A stretch of 64,000 nucleotides of DNA from Candidatus Methanoperedens sp. (GCA_012026795.1 VEPM01000009.1:62001-126000); one strand, 5' to 3'; shown: positions 27,203 through 36,765, counted from the stretch's first letter. Notes: generated by a model from the sequence alone, not told the origin. Numbers and translations: made by a program.

Positions 27203-27925
27203 ATGCTGAAACCTATTGATCAGACACTAAAGGTTGCTACACTCGTTTGTCCCGGTGTATTTTTACCGGACGTTGTGGATGCAAATGCAGCGTTTAGCAT
27301 GTCACCAAATGTCGAAACCCACCTCGTCTGGAAAACTCTTGAGCCTTTCAACGGGATGCCAAACTGGCCTATGGCTGCAACGACCACCTATGACGAATGC
27401 CCTGATGTTGACGTGCTGATTGTCGGTGCGATACCACCAGAAGTTATTGTCGATCCTGAAGTCATTGCCTTCTTCAAACAAAAGGCTAAACATGCTGCTG
27501 CTATCATCGGTATTTGTTACGGGGTTCTGGTGCTTGGTACGGCTGGCCTTCTGGAAGGTCGGCGTGCCACAACGAATTTTCAGTTGGGTGAATCATTGAA
27601 GGATTTTGGGGCCGTACCTGTTTCGGGCGGACGGGTTGTTGTCGATGGTAATTTATATACTGCGGGCCCGGTACACGGTTGTTTTGAGGCAGCACTTATC
27701 GCTCTTGCTGCACTGCGTGGTGAGGATATTGCCAAAATGATTGAGCTAACTTTGGAATACAATCCTCATCCGCCATTCAAGGTGGGGAGCCCTGAACTTG
27801 CGGGTCCGGATCTTATGAAGAAATCGCTGGATTCTTTCCAGGAAATAACCAACATCTACCTAGAGACAGCACGCACCGCCTACCAGATAAACCGCACTGG
27901 AGCCGACGTTTTAAGGTTATCTTGA
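27203..27925 (+). CDS. DJ-1/PfpI-superfamily protein (isonitrile hydratase-like)
   Basis: 240 residues of the DJ-1/PfpI (ThiJ) fold. Cys105 in the nucleophile-elbow motif GICYGVLVLG, followed by GLLEGRRATTNF, recalls isonitrile hydratases and related amidotransferase-like enzymes. It is a cytosolic single-domain protein with no AraC-type DNA-binding tail. The start is ATG with GGAGA upstream. The stop overlaps the Fe-S membrane protein start (ATGA), so translation is coupled. The operator at 27157-27185 suggests control by the TetR regulator. A detoxification role for a reactive small molecule is inference. Confidence 0.82.
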   Translation: MLKPIDQTLKVATLVCPGVFLPDVVDANAAFSMSPNVETHLVWKTLEPFNGMPNWPMAATTTYDECPDVDVLIVGAIPPEVIVDPEVIAFFKQKAKHAAAIIGICYGVLVLGTAGLLEGRRATTNFQLGESLKDFGAVPVSGGRVVVDGNLYTAGPVHGCFEAALIALAALRGEDIAKMIELTLEYNPHPPFKVGSPELAGPDLMKKSLDSFQEITNIYLETARTAYQINRTGADVLRLS

Positions 27926-28950
27926 AGCATGGCAGATTGACTATGCCCAAAAAGCTTGCGATAACATCGTCCCTTCAAATTTGGCGCCGAATTGTACAGG
28001 CCAGTTTCATACTTCTCTCTATCAGTATCGGATTACAATTTAACACATTTTACAATCAAATTGTGTCAGGTGGTCCTGTAACTACTCCTCGGCCAGCAGG
28101 GGTTGAAGCATTTTTGCCAATATCGGCTCTCCTTGGAATGAAGAGATTGCTTTTAACCGGCTATTGGGACATGATTCATCCTGCAGGGTTGACTTTCCTG
28201 GTTGCAGTTATAATTGGCGCAATATTTTTCCGCCGTGCATTCTGCTCCTGGATCTGTCCTTTTGGCTCATTATCGCATTTTCTTGAATGGGCTCATCATA
28301 GGCTGGTCAATCTACCATTACATTGGAACATTCCAAGATGGCTCAAAATAACTGCGCTCGGAATCAAATACATCCTCCTGATCCTAATTCTTTGGATAAT
28401 GGTCTTTACAATGCCTCTTTCAAGCATTGAGTGGTTTTTGTTTCTACCTTACAACCTGGCTGCTGACGCAAACATGCTCATATTCATTAGCCACATTTCA
28501 ATCATTGTCATGATTGTCATTGCTGGATTAATTGTCTTTACAATCATAGTAAAAAACGGCTGGTGTAGATTTCTTTGCCCATACGGGGCCCTCTTGTCGG
28601 TTTTAGGATTGTTGTCACCACTAAGAATAACCAGAAATGATGTCTCATGCCAGCACTGTATGTGTTGCAATCTGTCTTGTGGGGTAGGCATACAAGTAGA
28701 GGATAAGCACATAATACATTCTCCAGAATGTACTATGTGTTTATCTTGTGTCTCGGCATGTCCCACCGAGAACACTTTGGTGGTTCGCACCTTGTGGGGT
28801 ACTCGTGCCGGCAACTGGCTTATTCCCTTAGGAATAGTGGGGATAATTTTTGTTGCCTATGCTATCGCAATATGGACCGGCCACTGGAATTCGGTATTGA
28901 CTCTTGATGATTTCAGGAATGCCTATCAAATGGGAGTGAGACACAAGTGA
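27922..28950 (+). CDS. NapH-like 4Fe-4S membrane protein
   Basis: 342 residues, about five membrane helices, with cysteine motifs FCSWICPFGSL and WCRFLCPYGAL (the NapH/NosR pattern), followed by a two-cluster ferredoxin part: CQHCMCCNLSCG and CTMCLSCVSACP. The layout resembles the protein at 19116-20525, but sequences are clearly distinct. It probably takes electrons from a membrane carrier and passes them to a soluble partner. Coupling to the DJ-1 protein is unusual; I suggest a redox detoxification pair, but the partner is not proven. Confidence 0.85.
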   Translation: MKHGRLTMPKKLAITSSLQIWRRIVQASFILLSISIGLQFNTFYNQIVSGGPVTTPRPAGVEAFLPISALLGMKRLLLTGYWDMIHPAGLTFLVAVIIGAIFFRRAFCSWICPFGSLSHFLEWAHHRLVNLPLHWNIPRWLKITALGIKYILLILILWIMVFTMPLSSIEWFLFLPYNLAADANMLIFISHISIIVMIVIAGLIVFTIIVKNGWCRFLCPYGALLSVLGLLSPLRITRNDVSCQHCMCCNLSCGVGIQVEDKHIIHSPECTMCLSCVSACPTENTLVVRTLWGTRAGNWLIPLGIVGIIFVAYAIAIWTGHWNSVLTLDDFRNAYQMGVRHK

Positions 28951-29238
28951 TAGAATTGTTCACACTGGCTGCGCTTGAAAGCCTCTGACTTCTGGCTGAC
29001 GTTTTGCACGTTGCATCGGGATCACCCCTAGTCAATACCGGACCGTTTCCGGTGAAAACCGGGAAATGCAAACAATTGAAGATTACTATGATATGGCCGG
29101 GAGAGGAACAATAATATAAATCAGGCTTTATTTGATATATTGTAGATGATTCTTCTTTTTTCAAATTTGGATATAAGGCTAAATTATACGACAATTTTAA
29201 AGCTAAACTTCAATTTCAATTTATTTATATTTTATTAA
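28951..29238. other. Intergenic stretch with short inverted repeats
   Basis: The first half is richer in G and C than its surroundings and contains ACCGG-N7-CCGGT (near 29039-29055) and, on the minus strand, ACCG-GAAA-CGGT, a GNRA-loop hairpin shape. The rest is AT-rich. No credible gene or element was recognised, and the convergent genes on both sides would fit a terminator zone. Confidence 0.3.
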
Positions 29239-30396
29239 TTATCCATTCACAGCTACCCTGATACAATCTTCCGTCCTTGCCAGTACACTGTTAACCCCGC
29301 AAAGGTTTGGCACATACTTATGCGCCTTACCTGAATTCACCATCATGCATTTGAACTTCTCACTTGCCGGGGATACCACCATACAGGTATCACAAAAAAC
29401 CTTAGCTCCGCTTTTTTCGATCCTTTTTATCAATTCAGGGTGCTTATTCTTTAAGGCGCGCGATGTGCAAACCCAGACTTCCTTTTTCACTTTTTTCCCA
29501 CCAAGGAGCTGGGCCAGTTTTTCAAGTTCCTTAACACTGCTGTGAGGACATCCGAAAGCTATGAGGTCGGGCTCGCCTGTTTTATAAACTTCTTTTATCT
29601 GTTGCTCTTCAATTGTTATTTTTTCGCGAGGTAATTCGTATTTGCCTGATTCCATCGTAACCCCGCGAACGTGATACAGCGCAACAGAACCTGAAGCCGC
29701 CATCGCAGCCCCCAGGGACCTGAGTTCATCTTTTGTCGGGATGGTATTGAGATCAAAAACCGGGACTTTATCGCCGATCATCTCACCAACAATGTATCCC
29801 AGCGCCCCATAATCAGAATCATAAAGCTCTGGCTCCACTTCGATGAGGATGACCGGGCGCCTGTTCTCATCCAGGTGGAAACCGTAATTCGGCGTTTTCC
29901 CGATAAGTGCAGCCGAGAGGGCGCCTGGCCCGCCTTCCCTGTTCGTGCGCGCGCCGATCACGGAGTTGGCGTAAGAAATAGCCGAGGACTCGCTCCATGC
30001 CACATGGTCGCCAAAGCTTGCAAGATCATCATAGATATTATACGGGGTGCAGGAGCATTCTGTCCTGACGCCGAGCGCCTCATAGGCTTTGATTATTTCC
30101 TGCTGCTTATTCGCAAAATCCTCGCTTATTCCCATTTCCCTCCAGCATTCCAGGTCCATGCCTGCGGGATTGAGGATCGATGGCACAACCACTTTTCCTT
30201 TCAGGCCGGATATCCATTCAAGACCGGCATCGCCTATCGTCTTATACGAAACACCTGCGATCTGCGCGCTCTTTATGGGGATCAGCCTGTCCGCGCCGTA
30301 TATGTCCCCAAGGGCAGCGAGAATCTCGATGGCTTTCTGGTATGCGGGGCCGCTCTCTCCGTTCATGAGCTTTTCTTCTTCAGGGGTGAGGTACAT
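29239..30396 (-). CDS. Aconitase X, phosphomevalonate dehydratase large subunit
   Basis: 385 residues of the AcnX catalytic domain, full length for the separate large subunit. In archaea this enzyme dehydrates mevalonate 5-phosphate to trans-anhydromevalonate 5-phosphate, the first step of the modified mevalonate pathway. Visible features are NREGGPGALSAALIGKTPNYG, cysteines positioned as Fe-S ligands (for example CSCTPYN, KVFCDTCMVVSPASEK), and the start MYLTPEEEKLMNGE. The ribosome site GGAGG precedes the ATG. The small swivel subunit (DUF126) is not in this window, but UbiD and UbiX partners are (33230-35058). Confidence 0.88.
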   Translation of the reverse strand: MYLTPEEEKLMNGESGPAYQKAIEILAALGDIYGADRLIPIKSAQIAGVSYKTIGDAGLEWISGLKGKVVVPSILNPAGMDLECWREMGISEDFANKQQEIIKAYEALGVRTECSCTPYNIYDDLASFGDHVAWSESSAISYANSVIGARTNREGGPGALSAALIGKTPNYGFHLDENRRPVILIEVEPELYDSDYGALGYIVGEMIGDKVPVFDLNTIPTKDELRSLGAAMAASGSVALYHVRGVTMESGKYELPREKITIEEQQIKEVYKTGEPDLIAFGCPHSSVKELEKLAQLLGGKKVKKEVWVCTSRALKNKHPELIKRIEKSGAKVFCDTCMVVSPASEKFKCMMVNSGKAHKYVPNLCGVNSVLARTEDCIRVAVNG

Positions 30397-30503
30397 TCAG
30401 GCCTCCTGTTTAATGGCGTTTTGCTTTCTCATACAATCACTTAAGAGGAATTGTGTAGCTTGAGTATTATTCTTATTATTGAAATAATCTATGCAATTCA
30501 AAA

Positions 30504-30534
30504 CCACAGAGAACACCGAGAACACAGAGAAAAG
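30504..30534. repeat. Short 9-base-period repeat (CCACAGAGAACACCGAGAAC type)
   Basis: The intergenic stretch between AcnX and the FIST gene contains a run of GAGAACAC units spaced by 9 bases (CACAGAGAACACCGAGAACACAGAGA). Similar purine/CA runs are dispersed in many microbial genomes; no gene is associated here. The flanking sequence holds a TATA-like AAATTTATATCC at about 30590. Confidence 0.55.
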
Positions 30535-30648
30535 AAAAACTGGACATTAACATTCAATTTTTATGCTCATTATAATTAGTATCATATAGAAAAATTTATA
30601 TCCTTATAAATATAATCATAAATAAAAAACAATCAAGAGGCGAAAAAA

Positions 30649-32022
30649 ACGAAATCCATCACTCTATTCAGCAATAAGAAGAGCCCTGATCAGGCAGCAT
30701 GTGATCTAATTGAACAGGCTGATGATAAGCTGGATTTTAAGCCTGATCTCGCTTTATTTTATGCAACTTTAAAGTATCACGGCAAATACCAGTCAATGCT
30801 GGATATATTAAACGATGAATATGGCGACATCCCGCAAATAGGCGCCTCCGTTGATGGTATGATTTTTCCCGATGACATGAGGGCCGACGGTGCGGCGCTG
30901 GTGCTGTGTGAAGATGGCGATGCCAGGATACGGGTGGATGGGGTTAAAGGAAAGGGCATAATTGAGTCTGCCAGAAAACTTGCAGAAAAAGTAAAATGTG
31001 AACATGGGATTATTATGCTGCATTTTCCGATGGTTCATGTACCAAATGCTATCAGGTTCGCCAGGTTTTTCGCAAACGGATTTTATTATAGTAAAAAATC
31101 CAAAAAAGCTAATTTAGAAAAACAGAAAGAATATGCAGGTAAATTTTCTGAATACTGCGACAGAGAAAATATTTTCTACCAATCCTCCCGAATTTTAAAT
31201 ATCTTTGCCAGGCAGACGAATTATAAAGTTCCAATTATGGGTATGAATGTGATGCATACACAGGTTAGATTCAACTCTCCTAATATATTTTCTAACTTCG
31301 AGGATATAGATGGCGGTATTGCAGCACTGACCATAGAGAAAAAGGATATAAATGCTGTTTATGATGATATTTTCCCCCAGAAGGGGAAAAATTTTGAAGA
31401 AACTAAAAATATTGTAAGTAATGAATTTAAATTTATCCAGGAATTTAAAGCAAAGTTTGAAAAAAATATATTGATCTCCCTTGACGGCAAGCCGCCTGTA
31501 GAGGCAGTAAAAAATTTAATATATATTTCAGGCGAAGAAGAAAAAGAATTACATGAACATCTCGATAAAGGGGATTTTAAAGTTCAAATGCCCTATGAAC
31601 TATTATTTCTAAATAAACAGACAAATGGGGCGTTTCTTCTTGGAATAGGATCTTATTTTCCTTTTGAGTTATTTCCTTTTTTCATGGATATTTCGGATTA
31701 TTCGGAAGATGTTGCACTTGTATATGAAAATATTGATGATAAATTTGATGCTTTCATTTCATGTCTGGATAATTTGAAATATGATGATGGCAGATTCATT
31801 TTTTTCTCTATGGATGTTGGAGCTGTCGCAGCATTCGGGAAAAAAACTTTAGAATACAAGGATAAAATAAATAATTTATTAGGTGATAACTATTTTGGAA
31901 TTATGTCAGCGCCTTCTTCAGCTTATATTCCACCTGAATTCAGGTTAAGAAATTATTTATCTGAAACACATAATAATACTTTTTTCATGGGTGCAGGAAC
32001 AAGTAGTTGCCTGGAAATTTAA
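30649..32022 (+). CDS. FIST-domain sensory protein with apparent ACG start
   Basis: About 457 residues if started at ACG 30649, homologous throughout to FIST N and FIST C (ligand-binding sensory domains). Only starting at the later ATG 30796 would lose the first 49 residues of the domain, including LFSNKKSPDQAA and DLALFYATLKYHGKY. No ATG, GTG or TTG occurs in frame between the stop at 30619 and 30796; an AGAGG site lies 8 bases before the ACG, where ATG would be expected. So the start is either a rare ACG initiation or a mutated ATG. The 3' end overlaps the convergent UbiA gene by 4 bases. No signalling partner is adjacent. Confidence 0.7.
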   Translation, partial: TKSITLFSNKKSPDQAACDLIEQADDKLDFKPDLALFYATLKYHGKYQSMLDILNDEYGDIPQIGASVDGMIFPDDMRADGAALVLCEDGDARIRVDGVKGKGIIESARKLAEKVKCEHGIIMLHFPMVHVPNAIRFARFFANGFYYSKKSKKANLEKQKEYAGKFSEYCDRENIFYQSSRILNIFARQTNYKVPIMGMNVMHTQVRFNSPNIFSNFEDIDGGIAALTIEKKDINAVYDDIFPQKGKNFEETKNIVSNEFKFIQEFKAKFEKNILISLDGKPPVEAVKNLIYISGEEEKELHEHLDKGDFKVQMPYELLFLNKQTNGAFLLGIGSYFPFELFPFFMDISDYSEDVALVYENIDDKFDAFISCLDNLKYDDGRFIFFSMDVGAVAAFGKKTLEYKDKINNLLGDNYFGIMSAPSSAYIPPEFRLRNYLSETHNNTFFMGAGTSSCLEI

Positions 32023-32921
32023 ATAAAGGCGCTCAGTCCTAAAAAAATAAAGGATGCATATATCGAATTACCCATATGCTTAAGCAATAGAAAATCTCCG
32101 GATCCTAAAGTCCAATCTTTTTTATACATAGGAATAAATGTATTTTTTAAAAAATAAAGAAATGGGATCGTAATAACCAGAATACCATAGGAGCCCAGAT
32201 TAATTAGATTCAATAGGGCCAAATAATAAAACACCATAAAGTAACATGAATACCGAACAAGTTGAAATGGAGGGAAAACAACCCCGAAAGTTTTCAGGCC
32301 AGCTTTCATATCACCGGATATATCTTTTAAATCCTTTAATAGCAACGTTGATACACTGAAGAAAAAGACCGCTACAGTAATTAACAGTCCATTTGAATTT
32401 AGATCAGAATATACAAGCCAGATGCTCAAAGTGAACATGGGCATCGCGATACTATAAGCAGCCAACTCACCCAGATAATGGTCTTTCAATCTGAAACCAA
32501 TCACTTTTTTAAGGATCAAATTATCTGAATACCACCATGTAGCAATAATCCAGATTAAAGTAAACAGATAGATCGGCCGTTTAAATTCGATAGATAAATA
32601 ATAAACAAAAAGCAAAGAACAAGCATAAAGTAATACTGAGATAAAAAGAGCTTTCTTCTGCATCGAGCTGTCCTGAGTTAAGATAGTTTTTTTCCCTCCT
32701 GCTCTATCTTCCTTTAAATCATTGCAATGGTTCCATAAATTAGAAGGAAAGGCTAAAAGCCATGAAACAACTATTCCAGCAAACAAAACTGGAAAGTTAT
32801 AAATTGATAACTCTTTGTGCGATACTAAGAAAAGCGATATGGCGAACAGAGGAAAGGGGGAATATATTGTAGCTGGAGTGTTGCATAACTTTAGTAATGC
32901 AACAGGTTTACTCCAGTACAT
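32019..32921 (-). CDS. UbiA-family prenyltransferase
   Basis: 300 residues, about eight membrane helices, with the first acidic motif NHCNDLKEDRAGGK and the second KDLKDISGDMKAG; both match the UbiA superfamily Mg-binding motifs. These integral membrane enzymes attach an isoprenoid tail to an aromatic or lipid acceptor, such as quinone heads or archaeal lipids. The subfamily is not clear from sequence alone. It follows a 30-residue small ORF by 12 bases. The position within the isoprenoid gene group supports membrane lipid or quinone biosynthesis. Confidence 0.8.
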   Translation of the reverse strand: MYWSKPVALLKLCNTPATIYSPFPLFAISLFLVSHKELSIYNFPVLFAGIVVSWLLAFPSNLWNHCNDLKEDRAGGKKTILTQDSSMQKKALFISVLLYACSLLFVYYLSIEFKRPIYLFTLIWIIATWWYSDNLILKKVIGFRLKDHYLGELAAYSIAMPMFTLSIWLVYSDLNSNGLLITVAVFFFSVSTLLLKDLKDISGDMKAGLKTFGVVFPPFQLVRYSCYFMVFYYLALLNLINLGSYGILVITIPFLYFLKNTFIPMYKKDWTLGSGDFLLLKHMGNSIYASFIFLGLSAFI

Positions 32922-32933
32922 ATTGATTTCTAC

Positions 32934-33026
32934 TTACCAGGCCCACAGACGTGCTTTCTTAAACATCTGTTCTGCTACTTTCTGTTCCTCATCTTTTTTT
33001 GGACTAACCTTTTTTTCGTTTTTCAT
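32934..33026 (-). CDS. 30-residue small protein upstream of UbiA
   Basis: ATG at 33024-33026 is preceded by AGGAGG, the best ribosome site in this stretch, at correct spacing. The product is highly charged: a Lys/Glu-rich N-half, then MFKKARLWAW at the C-terminus. It ends 12 bases before the UbiA start, so it could act as a translational leader or a small functional peptide. No family was recognised. It is too short for normal gene finding; evidence is the ribosome site, the position and the amino-acid character. Confidence 0.5.
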   Translation of the reverse strand: MKNEKKVSPKKDEEQKVAEQMFKKARLWAW

Positions 33027-33229
33027 TTATATTTCCTCCTAATTTTTTGCCACTGAAGGGCAATATTAAATCACACACCAATGATTAATATATTTATTCA
33101 GAAAAAAATGCTAATAGTTATAATAATTATTATAGAATATTTTTATGATCAGGATTTTCCTTTAGAAATTATAAAATATCATAGGCATCAACCACAACCA
33201 ATGCCTGTTATGAAAATATCAACTTTATG

Positions 33230-34507
33230 TTATTTGTCTTTCTTTATCCTGGGCCTCTTTGCCCTCTCAAATTTCCATTTCTTGCTCAAATCCATCGTTG
33301 CATCAATCCCTACTTTCGTCCCAATCCCATTCTCAGAGCGCGGATCAAGCGTGCTGCCCCTGACATCCGGGTAGATATAGATGTCCTCATCACCTTTTAC
33401 TCTCGTGGCAATTGCAAACTCGATATCGTTCGGATCAAAAATATTGATATCATCATCTACTATTACTACATGTTTCAGGCTCTTGTGCGCTGCAAATGTG
33501 GCATCAATAGCTTTTTTGGGTTCATCATCATTCGTTTTATGTATCTGCACTGCGGCATGGAAATAATAGCATCCTCCAGGGGTCATAATAACATTCCTGA
33601 CGTCCGCAGCTTTCTTGACTTCATTAAAGATCAGGGGCTCATAAGGAATTCCCATCAAAATATGATGCTCACTTCCTGCAGGGATCAGTGCATGGTAAAT
33701 AGGGTCGCACCTGTGTAATATTTTAGTAATATGGATCACAGGCTGCTTTCTCACAATATCATAAGTGCCGCTTATATCCACGAACGGACCTTCATCAACA
33801 AGTTCGGTAGGATGTATGTATCCCTCAAGTACGATTTCAGCATGCGGTACCTTTATCCCGTTTTCCAGCTCAATTACCTCAAGCGGCTCGCCAGCAAGAG
33901 CCGCCGCATAATTGTACTCCTTTCCCTCTGGCACGCGGGTCGAGATGGCAAACAGGGTAACCGGGTCTATTCCGATAACTATCGCTATCGGAAGCGGCTC
34001 TCCTTTTTCAGCAGCTTTTTTATGAAGATTATAAGTGTGCCTGAATTCAACGAGCCGCGCAGCCAGCCGGTCTTTCCCGATGACTCTGAGCCTGTGGATG
34101 GAAGCGTTCATCAGACCACCATATTCAGAAACGACAACACCCGCAGTGATATACGGGGCGCCGTCTCCTTCAAAATGCGTAAGGATCGGGAGCCTGTACA
34201 GATCAGGTTTTTCAATCACTTCTCTTGTTGGTGAATCTTTTACCAGCTTTACCTCTCCATCAGGCGGGCAGGATGAAAGATGTTCTATGATTTTATCAGG
34301 CTCTACTCCCAGAGCTTCAGCCAGAAGTTCCCTTGATGACAGGATGTTCATGATAACCTTTGACCCGTTGACATTAGTATAAAGTGTGGGGTCTTTTCCT
34401 GCACCGGCAGAAACCTCATAAACCGGTGAGAGGGATTTTTTTATCTCGGTGAGTTTGCCCTCTGATCTTAATTGTTCAATGAAGCCACGAAAAGTCATTC
34501 CCGCCAC
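33230..34507 (-). CDS. UbiD-family decarboxylase (anhydromevalonate phosphate decarboxylase)
   Basis: 425 residues, whole-length UbiD fold using prenylated FMN. Visible are FEGDGAPYITAGVVVSEYGG, RHTYNLHKKAAEKGEPLPIAIVIGIDPVTLFA and SGTYDIVRKQPVIHI, with the conserved Glu/Arg area of the active site. In archaea with AcnX dehydratase, the UbiD homologue removes the carboxylate from anhydromevalonate phosphate to give isopentenyl phosphate. Overlap of 13 bases with the UbiX gene, which makes its cofactor. Assignment to this substrate rests on context; other UbiD substrates are possible. Confidence 0.83.
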   Translation of the reverse strand: MAGMTFRGFIEQLRSEGKLTEIKKSLSPVYEVSAGAGKDPTLYTNVNGSKVIMNILSSRELLAEALGVEPDKIIEHLSSCPPDGEVKLVKDSPTREVIEKPDLYRLPILTHFEGDGAPYITAGVVVSEYGGLMNASIHRLRVIGKDRLAARLVEFRHTYNLHKKAAEKGEPLPIAIVIGIDPVTLFAISTRVPEGKEYNYAAALAGEPLEVIELENGIKVPHAEIVLEGYIHPTELVDEGPFVDISGTYDIVRKQPVIHITKILHRCDPIYHALIPAGSEHHILMGIPYEPLIFNEVKKAADVRNVIMTPGGCYYFHAAVQIHKTNDDEPKKAIDATFAAHKSLKHVVIVDDDINIFDPNDIEFAIATRVKGDEDIYIYPDVRGSTLDPRSENGIGTKVGIDATMDLSKKWKFERAKRPRIKKDK

Positions 34508-35058
34508 CGCTTGTATAAATTATGCTCAATATCAAGTAAGTCCAGGGCGCGTCCTGCCATAAAATCAATAATATCATCAATGGTCCCGGGCCTGGGATAG
34601 AAGGCCGGGCATGCAGGAAGGATGCAAGCTCCGGCTTCCATTGCTTTTTTCATATTTTCAATATGAATCAGGTTCAGAGGCGTTTCCCTGGCCATGATTA
34701 TCAATGGGCGTTTTTCTTTCAGGCAGCAGTCGGCAGCCCTGGATATTAATGTATCAGACATCCCGCTGGCAATGGATGCAAGGGTTTTCATGCTGGATGG
34801 CGCAATTATCATTCCCTTTGACCTGTGTGATCCGCTTGCTATCGGGGCTGTGAAATCATGATCGTCATAAACGTTATCACCCAGGTTTTCCACATCTTTG
34901 ACCGAATAATCGGTCTCAATTTTTATAAGTTGCTTTGCGGATTCGGAAATTACCAGATGAGTTTCAAAACCTTTCATTTTTTTTAAGGCTTCAAGTATGC
35001 GTATTCCGTACTGGATACCTGAGGCGCCACTCATGCCTATTATTATCTCATTTTTCAT
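34495..35058 (-). CDS. ubiX: Flavin prenyltransferase UbiX
   Basis: 187 residues, full length. Links a dimethylallyl group to FMN, producing the prFMN cofactor of UbiD. The N-terminal IIGMSGASGIQYGIRILEAL is the FMN-binding motif and IAPSSMKTLASIASGMSDTLISRAADCCLKEKRPLI is the conserved family core. It overlaps its client gene ubiD by 13 bases and follows a 67-residue hypothetical gene by 2 bases: three-gene operon. Confidence 0.94.
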   Translation of the reverse strand: MKNEIIIGMSGASGIQYGIRILEALKKMKGFETHLVISESAKQLIKIETDYSVKDVENLGDNVYDDHDFTAPIASGSHRSKGMIIAPSSMKTLASIASGMSDTLISRAADCCLKEKRPLIIMARETPLNLIHIENMKKAMEAGACILPACPAFYPRPGTIDDIIDFMAGRALDLLDIEHNLYKRWRE

Positions 35059-35060
35059 AA

Positions 35061-35264
35061 TTAAGGGCCGGGCTTTTTTCTTCTTAATTTCCCGATCAGT
35101 GTTTTCAGGCGGTTCTTACTTGCATTTTTAATTTTTAACCGGAGATATCCCCTCTTTGAATTAATAACCATCCTGAATACCGTATCTTCAGGACAGGAAT
35201 CAAGATAATTCTTTATCTCTCCTGCTACAGTCTCTTTATTAACTCCTGTATACTCTATACTCAT
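35061..35264 (-). CDS. Small basic hypothetical protein before ubiX
   Basis: 67 residues, basic C-terminus (LIGKLRRKKPGP), with an alpha/beta pattern (KETVAGEIKNYLDSCPEDTVFRMVINS...). It starts from an ATG with no strong ribosome site and ends 2 bases before ubiX, so it is in the same operon. It is not the DUF126 small subunit of phosphomevalonate dehydratase, which is about 130 residues. Function unknown; a regulator or accessory factor is possible. Confidence 0.6.
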   Translation of the reverse strand: MSIEYTGVNKETVAGEIKNYLDSCPEDTVFRMVINSKRGYLRLKIKNASKNRLKTLIGKLRRKKPGP

Positions 35265-35371
35265 ACACTATCTGTAACAATCGGAATTATTATATATCTA
35301 TCCTTCAAATCATGCAATGCTTTAACTAAAATCAAAGGCTTAATACGATAATCTTAAAATGGAAAGAAAAT

Positions 35372-36694
35372 ATGGTACTTGATAAACTTGGGGGCTCGCT
35401 TCAGGATGCCCTTAAAAAATTAGTCGGTGCAGGCCGGATCGATGAAAAGTTAGTGGACGATGTAGTCAGGGATATCCAGCGCGCCATGCTGCAGGCGGAT
35501 GTGAACGTAAAGCATGTGATGGCGCTGTCCCAGAAAATAAAACAGCGCTCACTCAAGGAAGAACCGCCAAGCGGTATGAATCCGAGAGAGCATGTAATAC
35601 GCATCGTTTACCAGGAATTGATAAATATCCTTGGAAAAAGCGCAAATATCAAACTTGCGCCACAGACAATAATGATGGTGGGGCTCCAGGGAAGCGGAAA
35701 AACCACAACGACTGCTAAACTTGCCCGCTATTTCCAGAGAAAAGGATTGAAAGCTGCTGTCATATGCGCAGATAATTTCAGGCTTGGAGCTTATGACCAG
35801 TTAAAGACTTTGTGTGAAAGGAGCGGCGTTTTTTTCTATGGGGAAAAAGATGTGAAAGATGCTGTTGGTATCGTACAGCGCGGCCTCAAAGCAATTGAAA
35901 AATTCGATGTCAAGATAATAGATACTGCGGGAAGGCATGCCCTTGAAACAGATCTTATCAAGGAAATGGAGAATATTCACCAGGCTGCAAAACCGGATCA
36001 CAGGTTCCTTGTTCTTGATGCGGCTATGGGTCAGCTTGCAAGCGACCAGGCAAAAGCTTTCAATTCATCTATAGGGATAACCGGTGTTATTATAACAAAG
36101 CTTGACGGGACAGCCAAAGGCGGAGGCGCTTTATCCGCTGTTTCCGATACCGATTCATCTATTGCTTTTCTCGGGGTTGGCGAAACTCCCGATGACCTAG
36201 AGAGGTTCGAAGCCGACCGGTTCATTTCACGCCTCCTTGGAATGGGGGATCTCAAATCCCTGCTTGAAAAAGCCGAGGAGACTCTCAAAGCAGAAGATTT
36301 TGATATGGAATCAATGCTCAGCGGGAAATTCACTCTTAAAGATATGTACAAACAGATGGAAGCAGTGAACAAAATGGGACCTCTTAAACAGGTCATGTCA
36401 ATGATACCTCTGGGGAAACTTGGAATGAAGGTCTCGGATGATATGTTCACCGTTACCCAGGAAAAAATGAAGAAATACAAGTATATCATGGATTCCATGA
36501 CCGACAAAGAGCTTGAAGACCCGAAACACATAAACAGCCCAAGGATCACACGGATAGCTCGGGGATCGGGGACGAAATATGATGAGGTAAGGGAACTTCT
36601 GAAATACCACAAAATGATGCAAAAGACCATGAAAGGTATGAGTGGCGGCGGAAAGTTCAATATGCAGAAAATGATGAAGAAATTTGGAATGTGA
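35372..36694 (+). CDS. srp54: Signal recognition particle 54 kDa GTPase
   Basis: 440 residues, full length for the archaeal protein. N domain (1-90), then G domain with G1 GLQGSGKT (104-111), G3 [13 protein letters not shown]4 [11 protein letters not shown]; the C-terminal methionine-rich M domain ([12 protein letters not shown]) binds signal peptides and 7S RNA. It targets nascent membrane and exported proteins to the membrane with FtsY. The promoter is the AT tract upstream; the 3' side leads to a structured RNA candidate. Confidence 0.97.
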   Translation: MVLDKLGGSLQDALKKLVGAGRIDEKLVDDVVRDIQRAMLQADVNVKHVMALSQKIKQRSLKEEPPSGMNPREHVIRIVYQELINILGKSANIKLAPQTIMMVGLQGSGKTTTTAKLARYFQRKGLKAAVICADNFRLGAYDQLKTLCERSGVFFYGEKDVKDAVGIVQRGLKAIEKFDVKIIDTAGRHALETDLIKEMENIHQAAKPDHRFLVLDAAMGQLASDQAKAFNSSIGITGVIITKLDGTAKGGGALSAVSDTDSSIAFLGVGETPDDLERFEADRFISRLLGMGDLKSLLEKAEETLKAEDFDMESMLSGKFTLKDMYKQMEAVNKMGPLKQVMSMIPLGKLGMKVSDDMFTVTQEKMKKYKYIMDSMTDKELEDPKHINSPRITRIARGSGTKYDEVRELLKYHKMMQKTMKGMSGGGKFNMQKMMKKFGM

Positions 36695-36765
36695 TGTCCA
36701 CTATTTTGATTATGATAATAGGATTATGGAAAATATTTATAAGGAATGAGATTTATATTACTTAC

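Noticed and set aside
28913-29194. 93-codon minus-strand frame between the Fe-S gene and AcnX
   Set aside because: No known domain, no ribosome site, and it overlaps the end of the Fe-S gene. A relic of a mobile element was considered but no terminal repeats were seen.
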